Origin: Hyalangium ruber
GTDB lineage: Bacteria > Myxococcota > Myxococcia > Myxococcales > Myxococcaceae
NCBI RefSeq assembly: GCF_034259325.1
Contig: NZ_JAXIVS010000007.1
Location: 372,001-436,000, forward strand
Reading direction: 5' to 3'
DNA: 64,000 nucleotides
Shown here piece after piece: positions 30,633-39,927 of this stretch. Under the pieces are notes generated by a model, which did not search any database, was not told where the DNA came from, and saw only the letters and a program-made list of their open reading frames with translations. A program made the position numbers and the translations under genes. Positions within the stretch are counted from its first letter, which is position 1, and every line of letters begins with the position of its first letter.

Positions 30633-33600
30633 ATGCTCAAGGCGCTCGGGTGGGCCGCGGTGGTTGCCTTGTGCTGTGCAGCAAGTGCGGTGGCCGGGGA
30701 AACGGTGCCAGATGCGCGCTTGCAGCAGGCACAGACAGCCTATGAAGAGGCAAAGCGGCTCGATCAGGCGGGAAAGTACGCCGAGGCCGTGGCGCAGGCC
30801 GAACAGGCGCTCTCGCTGCGCGAGTCCGTGCTCGGAGACAAGCATCCGGAAGTCGCCGACTGTCTGGACCTGCTTGGAGCGTTATATCGGTTTCAGGGGG
30901 AGTTTGACCGGGCCGAGCCGCTGATCCAACGCGGACTCGCCATTCGGGAAGGGGCCTTCGGCCAAAACCATCCCGATGTCGCCCAATCCCTCAACAATCT
31001 GGCCAACATCTACCAAGCCCAGGGGTTGTATGACCGGGCCGAGCCGCTCTACCAGCGCTCACTCGCCATCCGGGAAGCGACCCTGGGCAAGAACCATCCC
31101 TCCGTCGCCGCTTCGCTCAACAACCTCGCCGTCCTCAACGATCGCCAGGGCCGGTACAGCCGCGCCGAGCCGCTCTACCAGCGCGCGCTCGCCATCCGGG
31201 AAGCGGCCTTTGACAAGGACCATCCCATCGTTGCCACCTCGCTCAACAACCTCGCCATCCTCTACGCGGAGCAGGGGCTGTACAGCCGCGCTGAGCCGCT
31301 CTACCAGCGCGCGCTCAGGATTCGAGAGGCAGCCCTGGGCAAGAACCATCCCGACCTCGCCGCGTCGCTCGGCAACCTCGCCAACCTCTACTCAGACCAG
31401 GGAATGTACAGCCGGGCAGAGCCCTTCTACCAACGCGCGCTTGCCCTCAAGAAGGAGGCGGCCTTCGGCAAGGACCACCCCGACATCGCCATCCATCTCA
31501 ACAACCTCGCCGTCCTCTACGATCGCCAAGGCCTGTACAGCCGCGCCGAGCCGCTCTACCAGCGCGCGCTCGAAATCCGGGAGGCGACCCTCGGCAAGAA
31601 CCATCACGATGTCGCCGCCTCACTCAACAACCTTGCCGACGTCTACGCCAAGCAGGGCGCGTACGGCCGGGCCGAGCAACTCCACCAGCGGTCACTCGCC
31701 ATCTATGAGGCGGTTTTTGGCAAGACCAACCCCGAGGTTGGCCAGACGCTCAACAGCCTTGCCCGCGTCTACGCGGAGCAGGGGCAGTACAGCCGCGCCG
31801 AGCCGCTCTACCAGCGCGCGCTCGCTACCAATGAAGCGACCCTCGGCAAGAACCATCCCGCCGTTGCGCGCTCGCTCAACGATCTCGCGACGCTTCAGTT
31901 GGCCCGGCGTCGACTCGCGGCGGCCGTTCCGCTGCTGGCGCGTGCCTTCGCCATGTCCGAGCAGCGCCTGCGCCACGAGGCGCTTGATTTCTCCGAGGCG
32001 CGCCTGGCCAGCTTCCTCCAGTTGCTGCGCGCCGACGAGGAGCGCCTCTACGCGGTGGTCCAGTCACATCCCAACGACGCCAGCATGCGGCGTCTGGCCC
32101 TGAGCGCTGCCCTGCTCCTCAAGGGCCGATCGATGGAGGAGACGGCGCATATCTCCCGTGCGGTCTACCGGGGCTTGGGCTCCCAGGGGCGCGACACCTT
32201 CGAGCGGCTGCGTGGGCTGCGCACCCAACTGGCCAGCCTCTCGCTCCAGGGTCCCGGCTCGCGCCCCCTGCCCGTCTACCAGAAACAGCTCCGGGAACTC
32301 GCCGAGCAGGGCGATGCGCTCGAAGCGGACCTCGCCCAGCGCTCCGCCCCCCTGCGCGCGCTGACGGCTCTGCCGTCCCCTGCGGTCATCGTCGACCGGG
32401 TTGCTCAATCTCTGCCCAAGGACAGTGCCCTCATCGAGTTCATCTACCATGAGGACCACTCGCGGGTACCCAAGCCGGGCGAACCCAAGGCCCAGCTCCG
32501 CTACCTGGCGCTGGTGCTCTTTCCAAACGCCACCACTGTCGCGCTCGACCTGGGCCCCGCCGAGCCCATCGACTCGACCGCCTTGCACCTGCGTGCCGCG
32601 TTGGCCAACCGGGACGTTGCCTTCCACGCCCACGCCCAGACGCTCTACCAGCTCGCTTTCCGTCCCCTGCTCCCGCTGCTGGGAAAGACGCGCCGCCTCT
32701 TCCTCTCGCCGGATGGCCAGCTGTCCCTGGTCCCCTTCTCAGCGCTCCACGACGGTCGCCAATTCCTCGTGGAGTCCTTCGACTTCACCTACCTCACTTC
32801 TGGCAAGGATCTGCTGCCTCGACTCCAGGAGACAGCCCACGCCTCCTCGGTGGTCGTCCTCGCGGCCCCAGACTTCGACGCCCCCCTCCAGCCACCTGAC
32901 TCCTTTCAGGGAGGGGGCGAGGCACAGAAGCATCGCGCTGCCTCGCTCGAGCATTTCTTCTCCTCTCTGCGCGAGGGCTCAGCCCCCCGAGCCTGGGTCA
33001 CTGCCCCCCTTCCGGGCACCCGCAACGAGGCTGAAGCCATCCAGCGCCTGCTCCCCCAGGCTCAGCTCTTCCTCGGCGCGAACGCCACCAAGCAACGCCT
33101 GCTGAACCTGCCCACTCCTGGCATCCTCCACCTGGCCACCCACGGCTTCTTCCTCGAGGATGCGGCAGCGCCCGACGGCTCCCGCGGCGTCGGCCATTTC
33201 GGTGCGCTGGGCGAAGAGCCAGCCGCCTCGCGTCCTCCGGATCCGTTGCTGCGCTCGGGCCTGTTGCTGGCAGGGGCCAGTGCGGCGACGGCCTCTTCCC
33301 GGGCTCCCTCCGAGAACGCGCTGGTGACGGCGCTGGAGCTGGCGAGCCTGGACCTGTGGGGCACCCAGCTGGTCGTCCTGTCCGCCTGTGACACCGGTCG
33401 AGGCGACGTCAAGATGGGCCAGGGCGTCTACGGCATGCGCCGCGCCTTCATCGTGGCCGGAGCCGAGACGGTGGTCACCAGCCTCTGGAAGGTGGACGAC
33501 CAGACCACGAGCACATTGATGGAGGCCTATTACCGCAATCTGCTGGCAGGCCAGGGACGTGCCACAGCCCTGCGCGAGGCCATGCGCGCGTTGCGGACCA

Positions 33601-33701
33601 CCCAGCCCCACCCTCACTTCTGGGCGCCCTTCATTGCCCTGGGCAAGGATGCGCCCCTGCGCTCGCTCTCGCCTGGCACCCTGAACACACCGCAGAAGTA
33701 G
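30633..33701 (+). CDS. TPR-repeat protein with C-terminal CHAT (caspase-like) domain
   Basis: A 1022-residue exported protein. The ATG at 30633 follows ggggga and opens a signal peptide (MLKALGWAAVVALCC, cleavage near AVAG); the frame is open further upstream without a better start. About ten 42-residue kinesin-light-chain-type TPR units (about residues 40-430), each with RAEPLYQRALAIRE and LGKNHP..A.SLNNLA, are followed by a helical linker and a CHAT protease domain (about 650-1020). The catalytic pair is visible: His837 in HLATHGFF and Cys919 in LSACDTG. CHAT proteases cut specific partners, as in TPR-CHAT/gasdermin or Craspase systems. Here the signal peptide and lack of an obvious substrate gene nearby suggest an envelope protease. 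Substrate unknown. Confidence 0.92.
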   Translation: MLKALGWAAVVALCCAASAVAGETVPDARLQQAQTAYEEAKRLDQAGKYAEAVAQAEQALSLRESVLGDKHPEVADCLDLLGALYRFQGEFDRAEPLIQRGLAIREGAFGQNHPDVAQSLNNLANIYQAQGLYDRAEPLYQRSLAIREATLGKNHPSVAASLNNLAVLNDRQGRYSRAEPLYQRALAIREAAFDKDHPIVATSLNNLAILYAEQGLYSRAEPLYQRALRIREAALGKNHPDLAASLGNLANLYSDQGMYSRAEPFYQRALALKKEAAFGKDHPDIAIHLNNLAVLYDRQGLYSRAEPLYQRALEIREATLGKNHHDVAASLNNLADVYAKQGAYGRAEQLHQRSLAIYEAVFGKTNPEVGQTLNSLARVYAEQGQYSRAEPLYQRALATNEATLGKNHPAVARSLNDLATLQLARRRLAAAVPLLARAFAMSEQRLRHEALDFSEARLASFLQLLRADEERLYAVVQSHPNDASMRRLALSAALLLKGRSMEETAHISRAVYRGLGSQGRDTFERLRGLRTQLASLSLQGPGSRPLPVYQKQLRELAEQGDALEADLAQRSAPLRALTALPSPAVIVDRVAQSLPKDSALIEFIYHEDHSRVPKPGEPKAQLRYLALVLFPNATTVALDLGPAEPIDSTALHLRAALANRDVAFHAHAQTLYQLAFRPLLPLLGKTRRLFLSPDGQLSLVPFSALHDGRQFLVESFDFTYLTSGKDLLPRLQETAHASSVVVLAAPDFDAPLQPPDSFQGGGEAQKHRAASLEHFFSSLREGSAPRAWVTAPLPGTRNEAEAIQRLLPQAQLFLGANATKQRLLNLPTPGILHLATHGFFLEDAAAPDGSRGVGHFGALGEEPAASRPPDPLLRSGLLLAGASAATASSRAPSENALVTALELASLDLWGTQLVVLSACDTGRGDVKMGQGVYGMRRAFIVAGAETVVTSLWKVDDQTTSTLMEAYYRNLLAGQGRATALREAMRALRTTQPHPHFWAPFIALGKDAPLRSLSPGTLNTPQK

Positions 33702-33836
33702 CGTGAAGATCGCGAACTCGCCCCAAGGCGCGCCGTCTCGAAGGTCTCCAGGTCGGCCGGGTGGTGCGTGCCGATGCGCGCGCGCGCGACCCAGCACCCT
33801 CTACCCTGCTCACCTCCTCGTACGAAGGAGTGCCAC

Positions 33837-35192
33837 ATGCTGCGATGGCGAATGCTCTGGAAGGCAGAAGCGCTGTTCCTTGCGCTGCTCGTGGGGTGCG
33901 CCAGCATCCCTCGGGTCCCCCTCGTGGAGAACATGGGCCAGGGCAAGGCTATCGTTCACGTTCCCCGCTCGGCGGACCTGCAAACGGTGGAGTTGGAGGA
34001 AGAGGAGTTCCAGCAGGCCGTCAGGCGCCTTGCGCGCGAGGTACAGCTGACAGGCACGCCTCGCCAGACGGCGGAAAAGGCGTTTCAGATGGACCCTCAG
34101 AGCGGCAATTACCTTTACTTGGAGCGGGATAAGAAGCTGGTGCCAGCAGGGCCCGGTGAGCCCTGGGATGGCACGTTGACAAAAGAAGACAAGGAGCTGG
34201 CGGAACGCTATCGGCTCTGGTGCCAGAGCGCTTACAGCTTCTACGGCGACTGTCTCGGGGGCGCGCTGGTGGCTGGACGCTATCTGGACATGCAAGGCCG
34301 TTACGTCTGGGCTCTGGCGATGAGCAAGAGCCCCGTCCTGGGCGAGATGAAGAAGGCGCTGGGAGAGATGGTGGAATTCCGCGCCTTGATCAGCGCGGCC
34401 CTGTGGACATTGGGTTCCATGCTGCTGATCATGCTCCTCAATCCCGTGGCTCCGGCGCTGGTGGCGGCCTTGGGCGTCGGGATGCTCCTATACGTGGGCT
34501 ATGACACGCTCCGCAACCTCGTGACGGGCTGGGGGGATTTGACGGAGGCGGCGAAGGTCGCAACCACCTTCGCGGAGATCCGCGAGGCGGGCGAGAGGTT
34601 CGGGAAGCTCATCGGGCGAGAGGCCGCGCGCGCGTTCGCCATGCTGCTGGTTGCGGCCATTGGATCAACGGCTCAACTGTTCGCGGCGAAGGTCCCGACG
34701 CTACCTGGCTCGGCGCAGGTGGCCATGCAGTCCGAGGGGCAAGCAGGAATCTCACTGCACGCGATGGGGGCGGTGGAGGAGATCGCGGTCAGTGCCAAGG
34801 GCGTCAGCATCACGCTTCCCGCAAACGTGGTAGCCATGGCGGCGCGGCCCAGTCGCGGCACGGGCCCCTGCATCGAGACGCACCACATCGCCACCGTCTG
34901 CAACGACCAGTCCACCGCGCGCGGTGGTCCGTGGACTCCGCGATTCCGCCGCATCTTCGCCAAGGCGGGCATGTCGATGGAGGACCCGGCGAACAAGATG
35001 CCACTTCCGGGTCACTACGGACCGCATCCCGAGCGGTATCACCAGATCATCTTGGACGAACTTGCCGATGCAACGGCGACCTGTCACAGCGTCGTGGAGT
35101 GTCAAGCGAAGCTGAAAGCGGCCCTCAAGGAACTCGCGAAGCAAATCGCCACCCCGGGAACTGAGCTGAACCAACTCGTCGCCCGGCCGTAA
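33837..35192 (+). CDS. AHH-nuclease lipoprotein toxin (SitA-like)
   Basis: A 451-residue lipoprotein. ATG 33837 has AAGGAG six bases upstream; the signal peptide ends LLVGC (Cys21). A helical region is followed by two long hydrophobic segments (about residues 180-225, LWTLGSMLLIMLLNPV and ALVAALGVGMLLYVGY). The C-terminal domain (about 340-440) is an AHH-type HNH/EndoVII nuclease: ETHHIATVCN with His349-His350, then a NKMPLPGHYGPHPERYH block that supplies the further metal and catalytic residues. Lipid anchor, hydrophobic middle and nuclease tip match SitA toxins that pass to kin by outer-membrane exchange. The Imm11 gene 18 bases downstream fits as immunity. The nuclease family is clear; the delivery route is inferred. 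Confidence 0.9.
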   Translation: MLRWRMLWKAEALFLALLVGCASIPRVPLVENMGQGKAIVHVPRSADLQTVELEEEEFQQAVRRLAREVQLTGTPRQTAEKAFQMDPQSGNYLYLERDKKLVPAGPGEPWDGTLTKEDKELAERYRLWCQSAYSFYGDCLGGALVAGRYLDMQGRYVWALAMSKSPVLGEMKKALGEMVEFRALISAALWTLGSMLLIMLLNPVAPALVAALGVGMLLYVGYDTLRNLVTGWGDLTEAAKVATTFAEIREAGERFGKLIGREAARAFAMLLVAAIGSTAQLFAAKVPTLPGSAQVAMQSEGQAGISLHAMGAVEEIAVSAKGVSITLPANVVAMAARPSRGTGPCIETHHIATVCNDQSTARGGPWTPRFRRIFAKAGMSMEDPANKMPLPGHYGPHPERYHQIILDELADATATCHSVVECQAKLKAALKELAKQIATPGTELNQLVARP

Positions 35193-35210
35193 TCGCGCTA
35201 TCTGGAGCCC

Positions 35211-35774
35211 ATGTCCCAGCGTTTCTTCAGACTCTCCGACGATGTGAAAGTTCCGAACCGCTGGGACCTGGACACGCCGACGGACAGGCAGGGCCGACAG
35301 GTGGATGACGGGCAGTTCAGGCTCGGAACGCCGGTCCACGTCACGGACCGTTTGAGGATTCCCGTCGAGATTGCGGGGAAGCCGCTGGACTTCACAGAGG
35401 CGGGCATCATGATCCCGGTGGTTCATGTCCGGGTCGCATCCATGTTCGCGGAGCTGGCCCCGGACGACGTGCAACTCATCCCCGTGGACGTGGAGGGCCA
35501 CCCGGATCAGTTCCTTGTCCTCGTAGCCACGCGCCTTATCCGCTGTATCGACGAGCAGGCGTCTCGGATCCAGCTCTGGACCCACGAGAACGGAATTCCG
35601 GACATGGTTGGGAAATACTTCTCCGTGCGTGACATGCGTATCGACAAGGCCAAGGTGGGAAGCGCCAAGGTGTTCCGGTGCGAGGGGTGGACGGGCCCGC
35701 TGATCGTCTCAGGGGAGATCAAGACTGCCTTGGATGGCATGCGCGCCACGGGCACGAGGTTTGAGGAGGTCTAG
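35211..35774 (+). CDS. Imm11-family immunity protein
   Basis: A 187-residue cytoplasmic protein of the Imm11 (DUF1629) family, named after the M. xanthus protein MXAN_0049. Recognisable blocks are MSQRFFRLSDDVKVPNRWDL at the start, PDDVQLIPVDVEG and TRLIRCIDEQAS in the middle, and RIDKAKVGSAKVFRCEGW and LIVSGEIKTAL towards the end. Members sit directly behind AHH or other nuclease toxins and neutralise them. The gene follows the AHH toxin by 18 bases with a GGAG site before the ATG, so the two are one operon. Confidence 0.9.
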   Translation: MSQRFFRLSDDVKVPNRWDLDTPTDRQGRQVDDGQFRLGTPVHVTDRLRIPVEIAGKPLDFTEAGIMIPVVHVRVASMFAELAPDDVQLIPVDVEGHPDQFLVLVATRLIRCIDEQASRIQLWTHENGIPDMVGKYFSVRDMRIDKAKVGSAKVFRCEGWTGPLIVSGEIKTALDGMRATGTRFEEV

Positions 35775-35908
35775 TCCAAGCCCCGGAGAGGCGGCGCCCG
35801 GTTTCGATCACTCCGGCCGGTGGAGCCAGGCTCCAGTTCGGCCCCTCGCCCCGCGCCTCCTCACTTACAGCGAGAACAATAACAAACACTTCCATTGGAC
35901 CGGCAGAG

Positions 35909-36157
35909 ATGACTTCAAAGAGCAAGCTGCTGGCTCTCGCGAAGGACTAGCGGGTCATTCCGCAGGAGCCCCGCGTGCGACTCTTCGGGAAGCTGCCCCA
36001 ACCGACCTTCGATTTCCTCACCTTCGAGGAGGCCGAGCGGTTGATCGACACAGCCGAGCCGGAATGGCGAACGTTGCTGCTCGTGGCGCTCAAGACGAAG
36101 CTTCGTCAGGGTCAGTGGGATCAGCTTTCTGAAGGGTCCTCATTCAACAGGCGCTGA
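35909..36157 (+). pseudogene. Tyrosine recombinase (phage integrase) fragment
   Basis: In frame from 35909 the sequence reads MTSKSKLLALAKD, a stop (35948-35950), then RVIPQEPRVRLFGKLPQPTF and DFLTFEEAERLIDTAEPEWR, LLLVALKTKLRQG. This is the start of the catalytic domain of a tyrosine recombinase: LTFEEAERLI, then the ALKTGLRQGEL region, whose Arg is the first catalytic residue. The frame is broken by the stop and the protein ends right after that Arg; the rest of the catalytic domain (H-x-x-R, Tyr) is absent. It is a remnant of an integrated element. Its 3' end overlaps the convergent HTH pseudogene. Confidence 0.8.
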
Positions 36158-36590
36158 ACCTCTGTAGCTTTGAGGCTCACCCTTGCGGCTATCTGCGCCA
36201 CGGTGAACCCCTGGCGTTGAAGTGCCATCACGCGTTCTTTCGGGTTCTCACGCAGCTTCGGGCGAACATCCAGGTCGAAAATGGCCTGAGCCTCGCGCAC
36301 GATGGCGCGTTGCCCATATTCCGACGGAGCTACGTCGCGAACGTCAGGTCTGATCCGGCGCAGGAGTGCCATGCGCGATTCCTGGTTACGGCAATCCGGG
36401 AATCTGGGGTCGGTCTCAAGCGCAGTGGCGAACTCTCGGATGAGATCCTGCTCCTTCTGTTGAAGAGCCTCATCATCGTCTTCTTTTCATCTTCGCTGAA
36501 CTCGTCACTCTCCTCGTTGAGGGAGAGGAATTCGTCATGCCACGCTTCGCTCTTCGACCAGGCGTGGAACACACCATCAAAGCGGAACAT
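36121..36590 (-). pseudogene. Frameshifted small helix-turn-helix protein
   Basis: Two minus-strand frames make one protein. The first (from ATG 36590) reads MFRFDGVFHAWSKSEAW and ends its sense near EFSEDEKKT; a shift of one base in the A-rich stretch gatgaaaagaag then continues as DDEALQQKEQDLIREFATAL and onward to stop at 36121. The C-terminus has a helix-turn-helix like sigma region 4 (RQGFTVAQIAARVSLKATEV). The joined product is about 155 residues and acidic. I do not recognise the family. The shift may be a true mutation, a sequencing error in the A-run, or a programmed -1 shift; the damaged neighbourhood favours decay. Confidence 0.6.
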
Positions 36591-36914
36591 CACCGTGAGC
36601 AGGGTCAAGCTACCGAGTCAAATCAGGGGCCTTCCGGATCCGAGTCCCTGGGCACTTTCCGGATCCTTCCGACATATGCGACACTGCCCCTCGGAGTCGT
36701 TCCCGTAGGCGAACCCCGTCCCCCTGCCCAACCGCCACGAAAGCGGTGTTGAACGAGTTGCCGTTGCGCTGGGTAACGTCCATGAACCGGGCCCCCCTAC
36801 CCTCGAAGCTCATTCCCCTGTAGAGAGAACGCACTTCGACTCCTGCTCAGCCTGTTGCAACCCGAAGAAAAACGCTCCTGTGGAGACATCCGCCGGGGGG
36901 ATGGAGCCATTGAA
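36591..36914. other. Intergenic region without recognised features
   Basis: About 320 bases between the frameshifted HTH gene and the choice-of-anchor A lipoprotein. It presumably holds the promoter of the latter. I see no RNA gene, repeat or coding sequence that can be supported. Confidence 0.4.
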
Positions 36915-39623
36915 ATGTACCGTGCGAGCCTGGCGTGTGTGTCGGCTATCGTTGTGATTGTGGGCGCGTTGAGTTGCAGCGCGAGCGAGCCCGAACAAGC
37001 GCCAGCGGAAAAGCTGGCGAACCTGCGCACCGCCGCGCTTCAAGTCACGGCGGGCAACTGCTCCACTTGCCTCGACATCCGCCTGAGCGGCTACAACCTG
37101 TTCGTTCTCGAGAACTACAGCGGAGGCACCAACATCGAGGGCAAGGTGGCGGCAGGCGGCAGCATCACGCTGAATGACTTCTCCGTGGGCTCTGCGCTGC
37201 CGGATGACAATGTCTCCAACACACTGGTGGCGGGCGGTAACCTCGCCCTCTTGCGCGGCGGCGTGTTCGGCGCTGTCTGGTATGGGGGCAGCTATACTCC
37301 CGACTGGAGCGTGAACATCCAGCGAGGCACGGCCGCGCATGGCACTCCCATTGACTTCGCAGCCCGATTCGCTGAGTTGCGCAGTCTGTCATCGCGGTTG
37401 GCCGCCCAGGCAATCAATGGCACCACCCAGCCCCAATGGGGCAACGTGTACCTGACGGGCACGGACCCGTGCCTGAACGTTTTCGAAGTGCAAGCCAGTG
37501 ACTTCAACAGTGCCTGGGTGCGCCACATTTCCGTGCCGGCCGGCTCGTTCGCGCTGGTCAACATCATCGGTACGGGTCCCACCCTTCGCGGCGGCTTCAA
37601 CGACGACATCAACCCGCGCCGCGTGCTCTACAATTTCGTGGATGCCACCAGCCTCGACGCTCGCGGCTTTGGCCTGGCGGGCACGGTGCTGGCACCTCAC
37701 GCCCGCGCGACACTCAACGACGGGAGCTGGTCCGGCGGTATCTACGCCGTTTCACTGATCGGCAATGCAACAGGCCGCTTCAGCCCGCTTGATGAGCTGG
37801 AGGGCACCACCGATGAAGCGTGCAATGGGGCGGATGACAACTGCAACGGGCAGATAGACGAAGGCTTCGAGTGTGCCGGAGCGAGCAGCCGGAGCTGCAC
37901 GGCATGGTGCGGCGCGGCTGGGACGCAGACCTGCGATCCGGCCACCTGCGGTTATGGAGAGTGTGCCTCCGCGAGTTGTTGCCGAGCCGATGCCGACTGC
38001 GGGGGCGGCTCCTTCTGTGAGGGCAGCACCTGCGCGGCACAGAGGGAGAACGGAGAGTCCTGCAGCAGTGCCAACCAGTGCGCCAGCGGGCAGTGCGTGG
38101 ATGGGGTGTGCTGCAACGGCGCTTGTGATGGGGCCTGTGACGCGTGCAACCTGACGGGCAGCGTGGGCACGTGCGGCTTTACTCCTGCAACAGTGCGCTG
38201 CCGGGACTCGGCGGGCACCTGCGATGTGGAGGAGTACTGCACGGGGATGTCCGCGAGCTGTCCGGCGGATATCTTCCTCTCCGCGGGTACGGCCTGCACC
38301 CCGGATGGCAACTCCTGCACCCTGGACATGTGTAATGGCTCCGGCCACTGCGCCCACCCGCCAGCGCCCGTGGGCGTGAGCTGCAATGATGGCAACGCCT
38401 GTACGACGGGAGACGTGTGCAATGGCGCGGGCACATGCGGTGGCTCAACCCTGAGCTGCAACAGCCCGCCCGACGCTCAGTGCTACCAGTCCGCGGGCAC
38501 CTGCACCGACGGAGCCTGTAGCTACACGCCGAAGTCCGCCGGCACGAGCTGCAATGATGGCAACACCTGTACGACGGGAGACGTGTGCAATGGCGCGGGC
38601 ACATGCGGTGGCACAGCCCTGAGCTGCAACAGCCCACCCGACGCTCAGTGCTACCAGTTCGCAGGCACCTGCACCAACGGAGCCTGTAGCTACACGCCGA
38701 AGCCCGCCGGCACGAGCTGCAATGATGGCAGCTCCTGCACGAGTGAAGACGTGTGTAACGGCGCAGGCAGCTGCACAGGCAATGTGGTGCCGTGTTCTGG
38801 CGTGCCGGGAACCACCCTGCGTGTCCCCGAAGGAGCGACACAGGCCACAGTCTCACTCTGGGGCGCTGGAGGCGGCGGCGGAAACCCCGGCTTTGGAGGA
38901 GGGGGAGCCTGGGTCAACGCCAGGATTCCTGTGACGCCCGGTGACCGACTCGACATCCTTGCCGGCCGGGGTGGGCAGGAAGGAGGAGGCGGGGGTGGCG
39001 CCTCCTACCTCTTCCGGAATGGACAGCTCATGCTGGTCGCGGCAGGGGGCGGTGGAGCAGGCGTGGATGGGTGCGGCGGCTGCAGCGGCGCGTTGGATCC
39101 CCTTGCCGGTGCGGGAGGTGGAGGCGGCTTTCCCGGAGGCACCGGGCAGGCGGGACGCGCGAACAACTACGCTGAGACCAACTCCGGGGGAGGCCAGGGA
39201 GGTACACAGAGCGCCGGTGGGGCCGGGGGCACGAGCACCAACAACAGCCCCTACAGCCAGTGTTCATCTCCTGGCCTGCCCGGCAGCACGAGCCGGGGTG
39301 GCGCGGTCCGGGGTGATTGCACCGCCATCCTTGTCGAGGCCTTCGAGCTGGTGGGAGGCCAGGGCTATACCAACGGTAGCAGTGGAGGCGGGGGCGCTGG
39401 CCGCTACGGCGGAGGAAGCGGTGGCCAGATGTATACCTATACGGGAGGCGGAGGCGGAGGCGGCTCATCGTGGATACACCCTTCAGCCACTCTCCTGGGC
39501 GGCGGGAGCGGCGATGGACCGATCCCTGGAGGTGTCACGAGCCCCGGCTACAGCGACCCCGTTGGACGCGGTGGCGCCCCTGTCACCAGGGGTTCGAATG
39601 GGCAGGTCCGCCTTACCTGGTAG
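36915..39623 (+). CDS. Choice-of-anchor A lipoprotein with Cys-rich and Gly-rich regions
   Basis: A 902-residue surface lipoprotein. I start at ATG 36915 (GGAG nine bases upstream), giving a signal peptide that ends VGALSC. A choice-of-anchor A beta-helix-like domain (about residues 40-295, with the YNLFVLENYSG and GGSITLNDFSVG blocks) is followed by a MopE-type metal-binding motif (CNGADDNCNGQIDEG), then a long cysteine-rich region of disintegrin-like units (CCRADADCGG, GVCCNGAC, and 56-residue repeats with SCNDGN.CTTGDVCNGAGTC), and finally a glycine-rich domain (about 640-902) that starts with a short beta-sandwich. It is an adhesive or matrix protein by composition. The mix suggests modular assembly of independent surface domains. 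Confidence 0.9.
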   Translation: MYRASLACVSAIVVIVGALSCSASEPEQAPAEKLANLRTAALQVTAGNCSTCLDIRLSGYNLFVLENYSGGTNIEGKVAAGGSITLNDFSVGSALPDDNVSNTLVAGGNLALLRGGVFGAVWYGGSYTPDWSVNIQRGTAAHGTPIDFAARFAELRSLSSRLAAQAINGTTQPQWGNVYLTGTDPCLNVFEVQASDFNSAWVRHISVPAGSFALVNIIGTGPTLRGGFNDDINPRRVLYNFVDATSLDARGFGLAGTVLAPHARATLNDGSWSGGIYAVSLIGNATGRFSPLDELEGTTDEACNGADDNCNGQIDEGFECAGASSRSCTAWCGAAGTQTCDPATCGYGECASASCCRADADCGGGSFCEGSTCAAQRENGESCSSANQCASGQCVDGVCCNGACDGACDACNLTGSVGTCGFTPATVRCRDSAGTCDVEEYCTGMSASCPADIFLSAGTACTPDGNSCTLDMCNGSGHCAHPPAPVGVSCNDGNACTTGDVCNGAGTCGGSTLSCNSPPDAQCYQSAGTCTDGACSYTPKSAGTSCNDGNTCTTGDVCNGAGTCGGTALSCNSPPDAQCYQFAGTCTNGACSYTPKPAGTSCNDGSSCTSEDVCNGAGSCTGNVVPCSGVPGTTLRVPEGATQATVSLWGAGGGGGNPGFGGGGAWVNARIPVTPGDRLDILAGRGGQEGGGGGGASYLFRNGQLMLVAAGGGGAGVDGCGGCSGALDPLAGAGGGGGFPGGTGQAGRANNYAETNSGGGQGGTQSAGGAGGTSTNNSPYSQCSSPGLPGSTSRGGAVRGDCTAILVEAFELVGGQGYTNGSSGGGGAGRYGGGSGGQMYTYTGGGGGGGSSWIHPSATLLGGGSGDGPIPGGVTSPGYSDPVGRGGAPVTRGSNGQVRLTW
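38381..38740 (+). repeat. 168-base tandem repeats encoding Cys-rich units
   Basis: The landmark ctgcaatgatggca begins at 38381, 38549 and 38717, exactly 168 bases (56 codons) apart. The first two units are almost identical; the third diverges after about 40 bases. Confidence 0.85.
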
Positions 39624-39927
39624 GCGGCTCTTCGTGCGGTATGCCGTCATCGACCACGTAGATGTGCCTCGCCCGTCGAGTGCCCGTGGACAGATCAAAT
39701 GCGCCCATGGCGATCGTTTCTTTCGTTGCTCTACTTGGGAGCGGCGGGAATCGAACCCGCCGCTTGGAACTTCTGGAGAGAGGGCTCGCGCCGATCGAGC
39801 GCAGTTCCGTAGGGCTGCCCAGCAGGGCGCTGCCAGAGCGGGCTTGGCGGAGTTCAGCGGGAGTTTCTGCACACCAGACCACTGGCCTTGCTGATAGCCA
39901 GAGCGTGGCTTGGTCGCCAAGCGCCGC
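39624..39927. other. Intergenic region with tRNA relic
   Basis: About 300 bases after the choice-of-anchor A gene. Apart from the tRNA 3'-end relic at 39736-39760 nothing is recognised; reading frames across it give peptides typical of translated tRNA sequence. Confidence 0.5.
39736..39760 (-). other. tRNA 3'-end relic 1 (T-arm plus acceptor strand)
   Basis: Read on the minus strand: a T-arm with stem gcggg/cccgc and loop ttcgatt, then a seven-base acceptor strand cgctccc and A. The rest of a tRNA (5' acceptor gggagcg, D-arm, anticodon arm) is not present upstream. The 17-base T-arm is identical to those at 41311-41327 and 42485-42501. Such pieces are left where elements integrate into tRNA 3' ends. 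Confidence 0.6.
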
